From the NCBI GenBank assembly GCA_964454335.1, contig CAYVVT010000003.1, positions 62,001 to 126,000 of the forward strand: DNA of 64,000 nucleotides, read 5' to 3'. The notes beneath the pieces were generated by a model. The model made no database searches. It was not told the DNA's origin and saw only the letters and a program-made list of their open reading frames with translations. This document shows positions 54,251 through 62,512 of this stretch, one piece after another (the first letter of the stretch is position 1; each line of letters opens with the position of its first letter). This DNA is from CAYVVT01 sp964454335. GTDB taxonomy: Bacteria > Fidelibacterota > UBA8477 > JABMPR01. The translations under genes and the position numbers were made by a program.

Positions 54251-56656
54251 ATGAAACAGAATATGCTTAGAACATTCACGACTGGATCAAACATGAACAT
54301 GAACAAATCCCTGCTTGTGGCGCTGTGCCTGTTATGCCTGCCGGCCCTTGTCTTTCCACAGGCTGCGGGTGTCACGAAGGACATCCAGCTTGGCTCTGTG
54401 TACTGGAAAGCAGCCGACAGCGGCGATGAGGGCGAAGGCAGCATGGGCTGGGCCGTGCAGGGCTTGACCTCATACATGGGCTATGAATTGGCCGGGTGGT
54501 CCAGTAAGGCCTGGTTCCTCGGCGTTTCCAGCCATACAGACACTGCTGGTTTTACCCAGGCTCCCATGGTCACGGGATGTGCCCAGTGGGAGATCGACTA
54601 CGATCATCTGGTCTTCCCTATCTCGGATGAAGATGGTATCACCATCCACCGCTATTACAAGAATATGCCCCCGACGGTGGTGACTGACGGTCTTCGTAAT
54701 ACACAGCAATATCCACAGGACGCGGCGGATCATCTTGATCCCAACAATGACATCATTCCCGGAAACGCGGATGCGATGCTTGAGTCCTGGATGAACACCA
54801 ACATGGGCATCACCATCCATCAGCGCGTCATCGCGTACCAGCAGGAAAAGCACGACGACTACGCCCTCTTTGAATGGACCTTCAAGAATACGGGGAACGT
54901 CGACTACGATGCAGACATAGAGTTGCCTGATCAGGTCCTGGAAGATGTGTACTTCATGAGGCAGCACCGTATCGAAGCCTGGCCCACTTTCCCCTGGCTC
55001 ACGTCATTTGGGGAGTATACGGATGAAACCTGGGGTGAGGATTTCGCCGATGGTCCGCGCAACTTCTTCCTGTCCTACAGCTACCCCTCACATGCCGAAA
55101 ATGGCCTCTTTGAGGGTGACTGGGATAATCTCGCTATGACCAGTGTGGACGAGCGGGGTTACCCTGAAGGGCCCATCTATATCGGGGAAGCACTGATATT
55201 CGCATCAGCCGCTGTGAATGACATGGTCAACCATGACAGTAATCAGCCATGGGCTCATTTCTATGAGAACACTGATCTCGAAGTCGTAACACTCGCTCCC
55301 ACTCCTGGCAGTGCATCCTATAATCAGGAACGATTCGAGAACTGTTACCAGTTCATGCAGGAAGGCAATTCCTGGTATGTGGGTGCGGAGCTGGCAGGAT
55401 TCACAAAACCAGAGATGACGGGCGCTACGATTAAACCTGGTCATTTCATGCAGCGCTTTGACGAACTCTGGGAGGGCGTCAATGATCCTAGGGATGGATT
55501 GTATGTCCCAACCTTTGGACAGATCGGATGGTACGTTCCAAGTCCCATTTACGTGGTTGGTCCCTACACACTTGCGCCAGGAGATTCCTTCAAAGTCGTC
55601 TGGGCTTGTGTGGAAGGTAATATCTCCTCTGAGATCGCCTGGGAATACGGTAATGCCTGGAGCCACAATGCTCTGGAGCTGGACGACCTTCCTCCCAACG
55701 TCACCATGAACGGGGACTATCCGTCCAACTTTCCAATGGCTGTCCATAACAGAGATACGGACCAGGAGCTCATCAGTCCGCTAGGAGATACCATGCGGGT
55801 TGAGAACAATGTGGTCCGAGATTCCTGGATCTACACGGGTAAGGACTCCATCTTCAACCATACCTATGCTGCTGTCTGGGCATATAACAATGACTACGTC
55901 ATCCCCGAAGCACCACCAGCACCTTCTACCATGGTCACCTCGAGTGCGAATCACATTCTTATTGAATGGTCACATGCGATGGGTGATGTCTCCCAGATCA
56001 GTGGATATCGCGTATATCGCTTCCTCGGAACAACCTTCCCAGAGGTGCAGTTCTCGGCTGACACGATCTATGGTCTACCAGAGCTGGTATATGAATGCGG
56101 CGAAGGAACCGACAACCCCCTTGGGTATTCCTTCCAGGATGAGGATGTGATCCGTGGTTTCGACTACTACTACGTTGTCACCGCCGTGGATGACGGAAAC
56201 AATATCCCCGACTATGACGGTATTGTTCGTCGTCTGGAAAGCAACAAGTTCCAGGGACGCAGCAACCTGTCGGCTTCCCTGCTCCGGGCGCCAGGTTCCT
56301 CACTTGAAGGGATCAAGATCGTGCCCAATCCCTGGAGTATTGGTTCCGGTGAGTTCCAGTTCCCGGGTGAGGACTACAAGATCATGTTCTACGAGGTACC
56401 TCCCTACTGCAAGATCAGGATATTCACCGAATCCCTTGACCTGGTCAGAGAGATAAACCACGGCGATGGTTCCGGTGACCAGCCCTGGGGGACAACGGCA
56501 CATGTTTATCTCACCACCGATCAGGATCAGCGGGTCGTCAGTGGTCTGTACTTCGTGCAATTCGAAGTCTCAGAAAACCATGATGATCCCATCACCGGTG
56601 AGCGACTCTTCACGAAAGGCGAGTCCATCGTGAAGAAACTCGTGGTTATCAGGTAA
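54251..56656 (+). CDS. Secreted partner protein of TonB receptor (module B)
   Basis: An 801-residue exported protein of unknown function. The ATG at 54251 has GGGGGA upstream; two further ATGs at 54293 and 54299 would also give a signal peptide. The N-terminal 130 residues match the truncated gene at 1-505 (GDxGEG..GWA, TGCAQW, PPTV). The middle contains fibronectin-like strands (about 565-690, ILIEWSHAMGDVSQISGYRVYRF), and the last 110 residues (IKIVPNPWSIG...KIRIFTESLDLVREI...SGLYFVQFEV) resemble the FlgD-like/type IX sorting domains. It is not similar to SusD. Its place between a receptor and a PorV-like protein suggests surface display and a role in substrate capture (inference). Confidence 0.87.
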   Translation: MKQNMLRTFTTGSNMNMNKSLLVALCLLCLPALVFPQAAGVTKDIQLGSVYWKAADSGDEGEGSMGWAVQGLTSYMGYELAGWSSKAWFLGVSSHTDTAGFTQAPMVTGCAQWEIDYDHLVFPISDEDGITIHRYYKNMPPTVVTDGLRNTQQYPQDAADHLDPNNDIIPGNADAMLESWMNTNMGITIHQRVIAYQQEKHDDYALFEWTFKNTGNVDYDADIELPDQVLEDVYFMRQHRIEAWPTFPWLTSFGEYTDETWGEDFADGPRNFFLSYSYPSHAENGLFEGDWDNLAMTSVDERGYPEGPIYIGEALIFASAAVNDMVNHDSNQPWAHFYENTDLEVVTLAPTPGSASYNQERFENCYQFMQEGNSWYVGAELAGFTKPEMTGATIKPGHFMQRFDELWEGVNDPRDGLYVPTFGQIGWYVPSPIYVVGPYTLAPGDSFKVVWACVEGNISSEIAWEYGNAWSHNALELDDLPPNVTMNGDYPSNFPMAVHNRDTDQELISPLGDTMRVENNVVRDSWIYTGKDSIFNHTYAAVWAYNNDYVIPEAPPAPSTMVTSSANHILIEWSHAMGDVSQISGYRVYRFLGTTFPEVQFSADTIYGLPELVYECGEGTDNPLGYSFQDEDVIRGFDYYYVVTAVDDGNNIPDYDGIVRRLESNKFQGRSNLSASLLRAPGSSLEGIKIVPNPWSIGSGEFQFPGEDYKIMFYEVPPYCKIRIFTESLDLVREINHGDGSGDQPWGTTAHVYLTTDQDQRVVSGLYFVQFEVSENHDDPITGERLFTKGESIVKKLVVIR

Positions 56657-56673
56657 GGGTGGAGGTGAACATC

Positions 56674-57741
56674 ATGAAAACGACTGCAATGAAGAACAAC
56701 GTACTCTGGATCCTGGTTTTCAGTCTGATACTCCTGGTAGCCACCGCCCCGGCGGCCATAATAAAGAAAGGACAGACCGGTGCCGGCTTCCTCAAGCTGG
56801 ACGGCCATGCCCGGGCTGCGGCCATGGGCAGCGCCTATATGATGATGGGCTACGACGCGTCCGCTATGTTCTATAACCCGGCCTGTCTGGGATTGATGGA
56901 GAAGCGTATCGATCTCATGGCAACATCCACCATGTACATCGCCGATGTGAAATACTATCACTCCGCTGCGGCTATGCGCCTGGGTAATATCGGCACCTTT
57001 GGTCTGAGTCTCGTATATGCCGATTATGGTACCATTGAGGGGACTCGGGTGGCTGCGACTGATGCTGGCTGGGTGGATATCGGTGATATCGAGATCGGTG
57101 CCATGGCTGCAGGATTGGCCTATTCCAAGCCCATCAATGACAAATTCACAATTGGCGGACAGGCCAAGATTGTCAATCAGAATCTGGGTTGGAATTGGGA
57201 GCTCGATCCCCAGGAAGGCGATACGCTGGAAATAGACAACAAGGTCTCCGGCATGGCCTTTGATTTCGGGACCATCTACTATCCCGGTTTCAAGAGCCTG
57301 CGATTCGGAATGAGCGTCAGGAATTTCGCGTCGGAGTATGACTTCGACAAATTTACCGAGGCAGGTGGTGGCGGTTATTATTACTACGATGATGAGGGGG
57401 CCGGAGGGTCTCAGGAGGGCCGCTTTGAACTGCCGCTGACCTTCACCATGGGTGTGGCTATGGACCTTCTGGACCTCATGGGTAGCACGGAAGGTCAAAG
57501 CCTTACTCTGGCTGTCGACGCCGTGCATCCGCGTGATTACAGTGAACGTCTGCATCTTGGCATGGAATACCAGTTCAAGGACCTGTTCGCTGTTCGCGGC
57601 GGCTACAAGTTCAACTATGACGTGGAAGGGCTTACACTAGGATTTGGTGTTCATGTGGCGGGTATCCGCATCGATTACGCTTACTCCAGTCTGGAGTATT
57701 TCGACGGCCTCAACCGCTTCACCATCTCCTACGGATTCTGA
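56674..57741 (+). CDS. PorV/PorQ-family outer-membrane protein
   Basis: A 355-residue beta-barrel protein of the FadL-like PorV/PorQ family, which in type IX secretion carries exported proteins from the translocon to the attachment complex. The ATG at 56674 has GGAGGTG seven bases upstream; a GTG at 56659 is in frame but lies within that ribosome site. After the signal peptide the family opening is GQTGAGFLKLDGHARAAAMG, then AMFYNPACLG, and a series of barrel strands ending in FTISYGF. An acidic/tyrosine-rich loop (about residues 240-255) stands out. It closes the receptor-partner-PorV module, and a terminator follows 37 bases later. Confidence 0.88.
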   Translation: MKTTAMKNNVLWILVFSLILLVATAPAAIIKKGQTGAGFLKLDGHARAAAMGSAYMMMGYDASAMFYNPACLGLMEKRIDLMATSTMYIADVKYYHSAAAMRLGNIGTFGLSLVYADYGTIEGTRVAATDAGWVDIGDIEIGAMAAGLAYSKPINDKFTIGGQAKIVNQNLGWNWELDPQEGDTLEIDNKVSGMAFDFGTIYYPGFKSLRFGMSVRNFASEYDFDKFTEAGGGGYYYYDDEGAGGSQEGRFELPLTFTMGVAMDLLDLMGSTEGQSLTLAVDAVHPRDYSERLHLGMEYQFKDLFAVRGGYKFNYDVEGLTLGFGVHVAGIRIDYAYSSLEYFDGLNRFTISYGF

Positions 57742-57778
57742 GCATTGCTCTGATAGGATAGTCATACAGGATACACAG

Positions 57779-57806
57779 AGGGCGGGATTTCCCGCCCTTT
57801 GTTTTT
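57779..57806 (+). terminator. Rho-independent terminator of module B operon
   Basis: AGGGCGGG-ATTT-CCCGCCCT followed by TTGTTTTT, 37 bases after the PorV-like stop. Perfect eight-base-pair GC-rich stem. Confidence 0.92.
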
Positions 57807-57822
57807 ATAAAACGCCATGACA

Positions 57823-57930
57823 AGTCACCCTGAGTAATTGCGAACGCAGTGAGCAATGTATCGAAGGGCGATGACGCTGGATTCTCCTTCGATACGTGAG
57901 TCGCTTCGCTTCTCACTACTCAGGATGACT
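57823..57930. repeat. REP-like palindromic intergenic element
   Basis: A 108-base imperfect palindrome. The outer arms AGTCACCCTGAGTA and TACTCAGGATGACT pair at nearly every position, the inner GTATCGAAGG and CCTTCGATAC are exact complements, and the flanks of the inner part (GCGAACGCAGTGAG / GTGAGTCGCTTCGC) also pair in part. It looks like the dispersed CCTGAG...TCGAAGG hairpin elements found between genes in many environmental bacteria. It lies between two terminators in the gap 57742-58050. No second copy was noticed in the window. Confidence 0.75.
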
Positions 57931-57998
57931 GGTTAATGGTAATAATGGTAATGATCAAGTCGCTATACCCATCATTTGCATTAGCCCATAATGCCCAT

Positions 57999-58029
57999 AA
58001 AAAGAAAAGCCCGCCGAAGCGGGCTTTTC
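57999..58029 (-). terminator. Rho-independent terminator of LamG lipoprotein gene
   Basis: On the minus strand GAAAAGCCCGC-TTCG-GCGGGCTTTTC is followed by a TTTTT run, 22 bases after the stop of the gene at 58051-59058. The TTCG loop adds stability. Confidence 0.9.
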
Positions 58030-58050
58030 CTGATTGTTCTGTGTTACAGT

Positions 58051-59058
58051 TTAGGGGTGAGCGTTGTAGAGTCCCTGTATCTGAGCTTCCGTCAGCGCTT
58101 CATCCCAATAGACGATCTCGTCCATTGTTCCCTGGAAAACATGTGGCCAGGGACCATAGGCGGGATCCTCCAAAGCGGCTCCCACAGTAAAGACAGCACC
58201 CGCATCAGGAGTTGTACCAAATGCCTCAGTCGACTCGGTCATACCTACACCATCAATATAGATGGTATAGTAATCCTCAACTGCGTGCACCCAGGCCACG
58301 TGATGCCATTCACTATCCCAAACCGGACCAAATGTTCCGCCAACTCCGTTTACCCAGGAATTGTCGAAGATAAAGACCGTGGAATCAGCCGTATCATTTC
58401 CTTGGCAGTAAAGACCCTTCGCTGATCCGTTATCGGGGTTTTCGTCACCTGGATTAGGCAGATAAGCACCCGCATAGGTCATTCCAGCAAAGAATGAATT
58501 TGTATCCGCTGTGTTCACCCACATTGATACTGTGTAGGGCTGATCGGCTTCCATGCTGAGTGATGTAGGATCCGGCCCGAATGCTGCACCGGCGTAGGTC
58601 TCATCTCCGTCCGTGCCTGCGAACAGAGCTCCTCCACCCAGTAAACCATCATCGCTTGCACTGACGTCGGTACCAAAGGTTAGATCCTCGATACCAACAC
58701 CGTCAAGGCCGTCTCCACCATTGAAGGCCCACTGTGAAGTGATTTCTGGTACGTCTGCGACAACGACCTGGCAGGTTACTGATTCACTACCGGCAGTAGC
58801 TGTGATCGTAACGACACCAGCAGTGCTCGGTGCTGTGAATGTTTCACCGGAAATCGTTCCGGCACTTGCCGCTAGCTCATAGTCGGAGCCATCCACTGTA
58901 AGCTCAGCCTGGCCAGCAAGGGGAATCAGATCCACGCTAGCGTAAATCCCGCTAACCTCACCATCGCCATTTCCGTCCCCATCGTCATCGTCACTTTCAC
59001 ATCCGAACATGACAAGACCGAGTGACACGAGAAGGATAAAAGGTAACTTAACTTTCAT
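58051..59058 (-). CDS. LamG-domain lipoprotein
   Basis: A 335-residue lipoprotein (lipobox MFGC, Cys20) with an Asp/Gly-rich linker right after the lipidated cysteine, a Big2-like immunoglobulin fold (about 38-105, ELTVDGSDYELAAS...GVVTITATAG) and a C-terminal LamG/concanavalin domain (about 110-335, ALFAGTDG...WHHVAWVHA...IYIDGV...GTMDEIVYWDEAL). It probably binds carbohydrate at the cell surface. The LamG ends with the same FQGTMDEI-type strand as the LamG inserts of family P, but no further homology with those is visible. It stands alone, with its own terminator. Confidence 0.85.
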   Translation of the reverse strand: MKVKLPFILLVSLGLVMFGCESDDDDGDGNGDGEVSGIYASVDLIPLAGQAELTVDGSDYELAASAGTISGETFTAPSTAGVVTITATAGSESVTCQVVVADVPEITSQWAFNGGDGLDGVGIEDLTFGTDVSASDDGLLGGGALFAGTDGDETYAGAAFGPDPTSLSMEADQPYTVSMWVNTADTNSFFAGMTYAGAYLPNPGDENPDNGSAKGLYCQGNDTADSTVFIFDNSWVNGVGGTFGPVWDSEWHHVAWVHAVEDYYTIYIDGVGMTESTEAFGTTPDAGAVFTVGAALEDPAYGPWPHVFQGTMDEIVYWDEALTEAQIQGLYNAHP

Positions 59059-59326
59059 TCCATTTCTCCTCTGTTAGGTTTACTTTCTTACGATCAAAAA
59101 CTAACTATTATTACTTATTGGATTTCCTGAATACGTGGTCACAAAATACAGTACATCTTACTTCTGGAAGTTGCTGTAAACCCTTAATTGTTTGGCATTG
59201 GTAAAATGTAGGCGCCAATCAAATCAATATCAAATGGAAATTCACATTTATTGACACTAGTAAATAAACGCGGTTCGGACACTATACATATGACCAATCC
59301 CCCTAATAATCCATAGGAATGAACAA
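59059..59326. other. Intergenic region between divergent lipoprotein genes
   Basis: A 268-base AT-rich gap between the LamG lipoprotein (-) and the lipoprotein at 59327 (+). It presumably holds both promoters. A TTGACA is present on the plus strand near 59250 but no -10 box at a normal distance was found. Nothing else was recognised. Confidence 0.4.
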
Positions 59327-59995
59327 ATGCAAACTGAAAAATCTCACACTAATCCTCTGACGACCCTGCTTATGACATCTCTCCTGATGACTGGTTGTGC
59401 CGCAACCGTAGGTGATGGAACCAGCCTTGAGGATCCGGTCGAGGATGGCATACTGATCTGTGGGACCATTCTCCTTGAAAATGTCGACATGGATTTCACC
59501 TTTGATTACTGGGATTGGACCTTCGAGGTGACATTGTTGGGTCGGGACGCTCTTGGCAACATAAGTCACTATACCACCAGGTCCGACCGCGATGGGTATT
59601 TCAGTTTCTCCAACCTTCCCCCGGCCAGCTATCTATTGAAGGCCGTCTCTTTCCAGAAACCGGGTGAATTGCCCAATATCATTACCAACAACTGGCATGA
59701 TGCGGATGACGTCTATTATCTGATGAAGCATCCTGAGGAGGGCGTAAGCCTTTCAGCTGACTGGTTTCCCCTGCCCGACGAAAGCATGATCCAGGACATG
59801 CATATCATCTGGTTCGGTATTGCCCAGGAACGCATTGCGGACATGTCCATGGAATCTGTAGGTTTGGTGAGTGTCCGTCGTTTTGAGGAAGCACTCCGTG
59901 GAGAAAGGATCTGGGAAGAAGGTCATCTTTACACTCGGCTGGACCCACTCTCCCACTTCAAACAGAATTATCCCGAGTCAGCCTGGTGGGACTGA
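59327..59995 (+). CDS. Lipoprotein with carboxypeptidase-regulatory-like domain, unknown function
   Basis: A 222-residue lipoprotein (lipobox MTGC). The central part (about 45-105) has the pattern of a carboxypeptidase-regulatory-like beta-sandwich: GTILLE..., then a YTTRSDRDGYFSFSNLPPASYLLKAVS stretch that matches the 'G-Y-F-x-F-x-L-P-x-G-x-Y' signature of the family. The C-terminal 90 residues (from VYYLMKHP) are not recognised. No enzyme motif is visible. It has no close neighbour on the same strand: the next gene starts about 175 bases downstream. Confidence 0.78.
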   Translation: MQTEKSHTNPLTTLLMTSLLMTGCAATVGDGTSLEDPVEDGILICGTILLENVDMDFTFDYWDWTFEVTLLGRDALGNISHYTTRSDRDGYFSFSNLPPASYLLKAVSFQKPGELPNIITNNWHDADDVYYLMKHPEEGVSLSADWFPLPDESMIQDMHIIWFGIAQERIADMSMESVGLVSVRRFEEALRGERIWEEGHLYTRLDPLSHFKQNYPESAWWD

Positions 59996-60169
59996 CACGC
60001 TCCCGATCCATTATTGACCGGAGGTTACTAACTGCTTGTTGATGATCGCGGATCGTTATATTACTTTCATTAAGAAATTAAGTGAAATTACTGATTTGAA
60101 TTCCTAAATTTACACAGTCTTGGATGTTGTGTCTTGATACAATTCCACATGTCATACGTGAGAGGGAAA

Positions 60170-60661
60170 ATGAAAATGAAACATGCCTTGATTTGCCTTA
60201 TGTGTATCCTGGCCATTGGCCTCATTGTCGGTTGCGCTGAGAAGGAAGACGAAGCCTGCGCCGAAAAGAAAGAAAAATGCTGCAAGAAAGAAAAAGAGTG
60301 TAAAGGTGAAAAGAAGTACTGCATGAACAAGAAGGTGAAACGTGTCGGTATGGTCGTTGGTATCAATCCGGATGATATTGAAGAATACAAGCGACTGCAT
60401 GCCGATGATTATGCCGGTGTGCGTGACCTGCTCTCCAAGTACAACATGCATAACTTCTCAATCTTCCTCCAGGAGATCGATGGAAAGTGGTATGAGTTCG
60501 GTTACTATGAGTATACCGGTACAGACTTCGCTGCAGATATGGCAGAGCTGGCCAAGGAACCTCGCAACATAGAATGGCTGGAGGTCTGCGATCCCATGCA
60601 GATCCCCCTAGAAGGTGCCGAAGGCTGGACAGAAATGGAGCGGGTTTACTTCAATCCGTAA
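60170..60661 (+). CDS. Lipoprotein-type L-rhamnose/L-fucose mutarotase homologue (RhaM family)
   Basis: Interconverts anomers of L-rhamnose-type sugars. From about residue 53 the protein matches the RhaM (DUF718) family: KRVGMVVGINP, then EEYKRLH with the Tyr and His four residues apart as in the E. coli enzyme, FSIFLQEIDGKWYEFGYYEY, and a late Trp in NIEWLEVCDPM. Unlike the cytoplasmic family it carries a lipoprotein signal (LIVGC, Cys22) and a Lys/Glu/Cys-rich linker with five more cysteines. The ATG at 60170 or that at 60176 may be used; AGAGGG lies just upstream and spacing favours the second. It is followed after 120 bases by a sugar symporter, so it may speed mutarotation before uptake (inference). 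Confidence 0.85.
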   Translation: MKMKHALICLMCILAIGLIVGCAEKEDEACAEKKEKCCKKEKECKGEKKYCMNKKVKRVGMVVGINPDDIEEYKRLHADDYAGVRDLLSKYNMHNFSIFLQEIDGKWYEFGYYEYTGTDFAADMAELAKEPRNIEWLEVCDPMQIPLEGAEGWTEMERVYFNP

Positions 60662-60781
60662 GCGTCAATCATCATGATCAGCCCTCTCCTGCCGCCGGAT
60701 TGGGACTGGATTTATAAATCTTTACCCTTTCAAGAGAGGGGTAAGTTGAATTCTGATATGAAAACAGTATAGGGAGCGAAC

Positions 60782-62473
60782 ATGGCAATCTCCGGACTAG
60801 ACCTCAGTGTCATTATCATTTACCTCCTAGGCATTATGGCCATTGGGATCTGGGTGGGCTACCGAAAACACGCCTCCAGCCAACAGTACTTTCTTGCTGG
60901 GAAGTCACTGGGCTGGTTCAGCATCGGTGCCGCCCTCTTCGCCTCGAACATCTCCACCATTCACCTGGTGGGATTGGCTGCCAGCGGTCACCAGCAAGGT
61001 CTGGTGATCGGTAACTTCGAGTGGATGGCGTCATTCTGCCTGATCATCCTGGGACTGTTCTTCGCTCCCTTTTACTTCAAGAGCCGTATCTCCACCCTAC
61101 CGGAGTACCTGGAAAAACGCTACAGCCAGGAAGCCCGCACCTTCTTGGTGGCCATCGCCATCTTCGGCGCTCTGATGATCCACATCGGGATCAGCCTTTT
61201 CGCCGGTGCCAAGCTGTTTGAGAGCTTCCTGGGTGTTCCCATCATGACCTCCATCCTTATCATCTCCCTGGTAACGGTGATCTATACCATCCTGGGCGGA
61301 TTGAAGGCCGTGGTGGTGACAGAAACCATCCAGACCTTCCTGCTGCTGGGTGGCGCTATTCTGGTGACCGTACTGGGTATCAATTATCTGCCTGAAATAG
61401 GTATCAACAACTATGGTGAATTCAAATCAGCCATCAAGCCCGACCAGATGAGCATGGTTCACTCTATCCGGAATGAAGCCGGGCACCTAAACAGTTATTC
61501 GTGGCTTGCTGTACTACTGGGGTATCCGATCCTGGGTATATGGTACTGGAACTCGGACCAGACCATCGTGCAGCGCGTCCTGGGTGCCAAGAACCAGATG
61601 GCCGCGCAGAATGGTCCTCTCTTCGCGGGTTTCCTGAAGATCCTGCCCGTATTCCTCATGGTCTTCCCCGGGATCATCGGCTACTTGATGTTCAAGAACG
61701 GCACCATCAACGTCACCGATCCAGTCACAGGCAATGTCGACTACAACTTAACCCTGCCGGAAATGATCAACTATCTCGTTCCCAACGGTATTAAAGGTCT
61801 TCTGGCCGCTGGATTATTGGCAGCTCTTATGAGCACCATCGCCGCAGCGCTGAACAGTTGCTCAACCCTTATATCTGTCGATGTCATCAAACGCATGCGA
61901 CCAGACACTACTGATGAGAAACAGGTCTACTACGGCCGAATCAGTGCAGGCGTCATCATGGTCCTCGCGATCTTGTGGTCCACTCAAGGTGAGCAGTTCA
62001 GCACCATTTTTGTGGCCATAAACAAGATCCCCATGATCTTTGCACCAGCAGTCACCACAGTATTTCTGGGCGGTGTCTTCTGGAGACGCGCTACGAACGC
62101 TGGTGCTATCTGGACCTTCATCGTGGGCTGTACTCTTGGCCTCATTTATTTCATTCTGGATATGCCCGTCGTCGGAAAGCTCTTTGTTTCTAGTCCGGTG
62201 GGTGATTTCGGTGGACTGATTTCAGACCCGGTGAACGGCATCGGTATTCCATTCATGCTGATGGGCCCCCTCCTCTGCGTCATCTGTATCATCGTCTATA
62301 TCTTTGTCAGTCTGCGCACGGAAGGCCCCAGTGCTGAGAAACTTGAGAATGTGTGCTGGGATCATCCCCTGCAGGCCATCACCCATGGCAAGCTCACCGG
62401 TTGGAGCGATCCCCGCAGCATCACCATTGCTCTGTTCGTGACCATGATTATTCTTTATATCATTCTCAGATAA
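60782..62473 (+). CDS. SSS-family sodium/sugar symporter
   Basis: Inner-membrane Na+-coupled transporter of the solute:sodium symporter family (SGLT branch), 563 residues with about 14 hydrophobic segments. Family landmarks are KSLGWFSIGAALFASNIST near the N-terminus, ISTLPEYLEKRY, the ILGGLKAVVVTE loop, YWNSDQTIVQRVLGAKN (Trp-Asn-Asp-Gln-x-x-x-Q signature) and LAALMSTIAAALNSCSTLISVDV. The YWNSDQ signature is typical of sugar rather than amino-acid carriers. A GGGAG site lies upstream of the ATG. It forms a probable unit with the dehydrogenase and kinase genes, 39 and 4 bases apart. The sugar may be fucose, rhamnose, galactose or fructose. Confidence 0.93.
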   Translation: MAISGLDLSVIIIYLLGIMAIGIWVGYRKHASSQQYFLAGKSLGWFSIGAALFASNISTIHLVGLAASGHQQGLVIGNFEWMASFCLIILGLFFAPFYFKSRISTLPEYLEKRYSQEARTFLVAIAIFGALMIHIGISLFAGAKLFESFLGVPIMTSILIISLVTVIYTILGGLKAVVVTETIQTFLLLGGAILVTVLGINYLPEIGINNYGEFKSAIKPDQMSMVHSIRNEAGHLNSYSWLAVLLGYPILGIWYWNSDQTIVQRVLGAKNQMAAQNGPLFAGFLKILPVFLMVFPGIIGYLMFKNGTINVTDPVTGNVDYNLTLPEMINYLVPNGIKGLLAAGLLAALMSTIAAALNSCSTLISVDVIKRMRPDTTDEKQVYYGRISAGVIMVLAILWSTQGEQFSTIFVAINKIPMIFAPAVTTVFLGGVFWRRATNAGAIWTFIVGCTLGLIYFILDMPVVGKLFVSSPVGDFGGLISDPVNGIGIPFMLMGPLLCVICIIVYIFVSLRTEGPSAEKLENVCWDHPLQAITHGKLTGWSDPRSITIALFVTMIILYIILR

Positions 62474-62512
62474 GGAGTATTGAACTGAGTCATTCAAGAG
62501 AAGGATAGAATC

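Noticed and set aside
54251..56656. Partner protein considered as SusD
   Set aside because: No lipobox, no helical TPR-like SusD fold pattern; sequence is beta-rich with fibronectin-like strands and a sorting domain.
56527..57555. Minus-strand open frame of 342 codons opposite the PorV-like gene
   Set aside because: Shadow of the well-supported PorV-like and partner genes; no recognisable motif.
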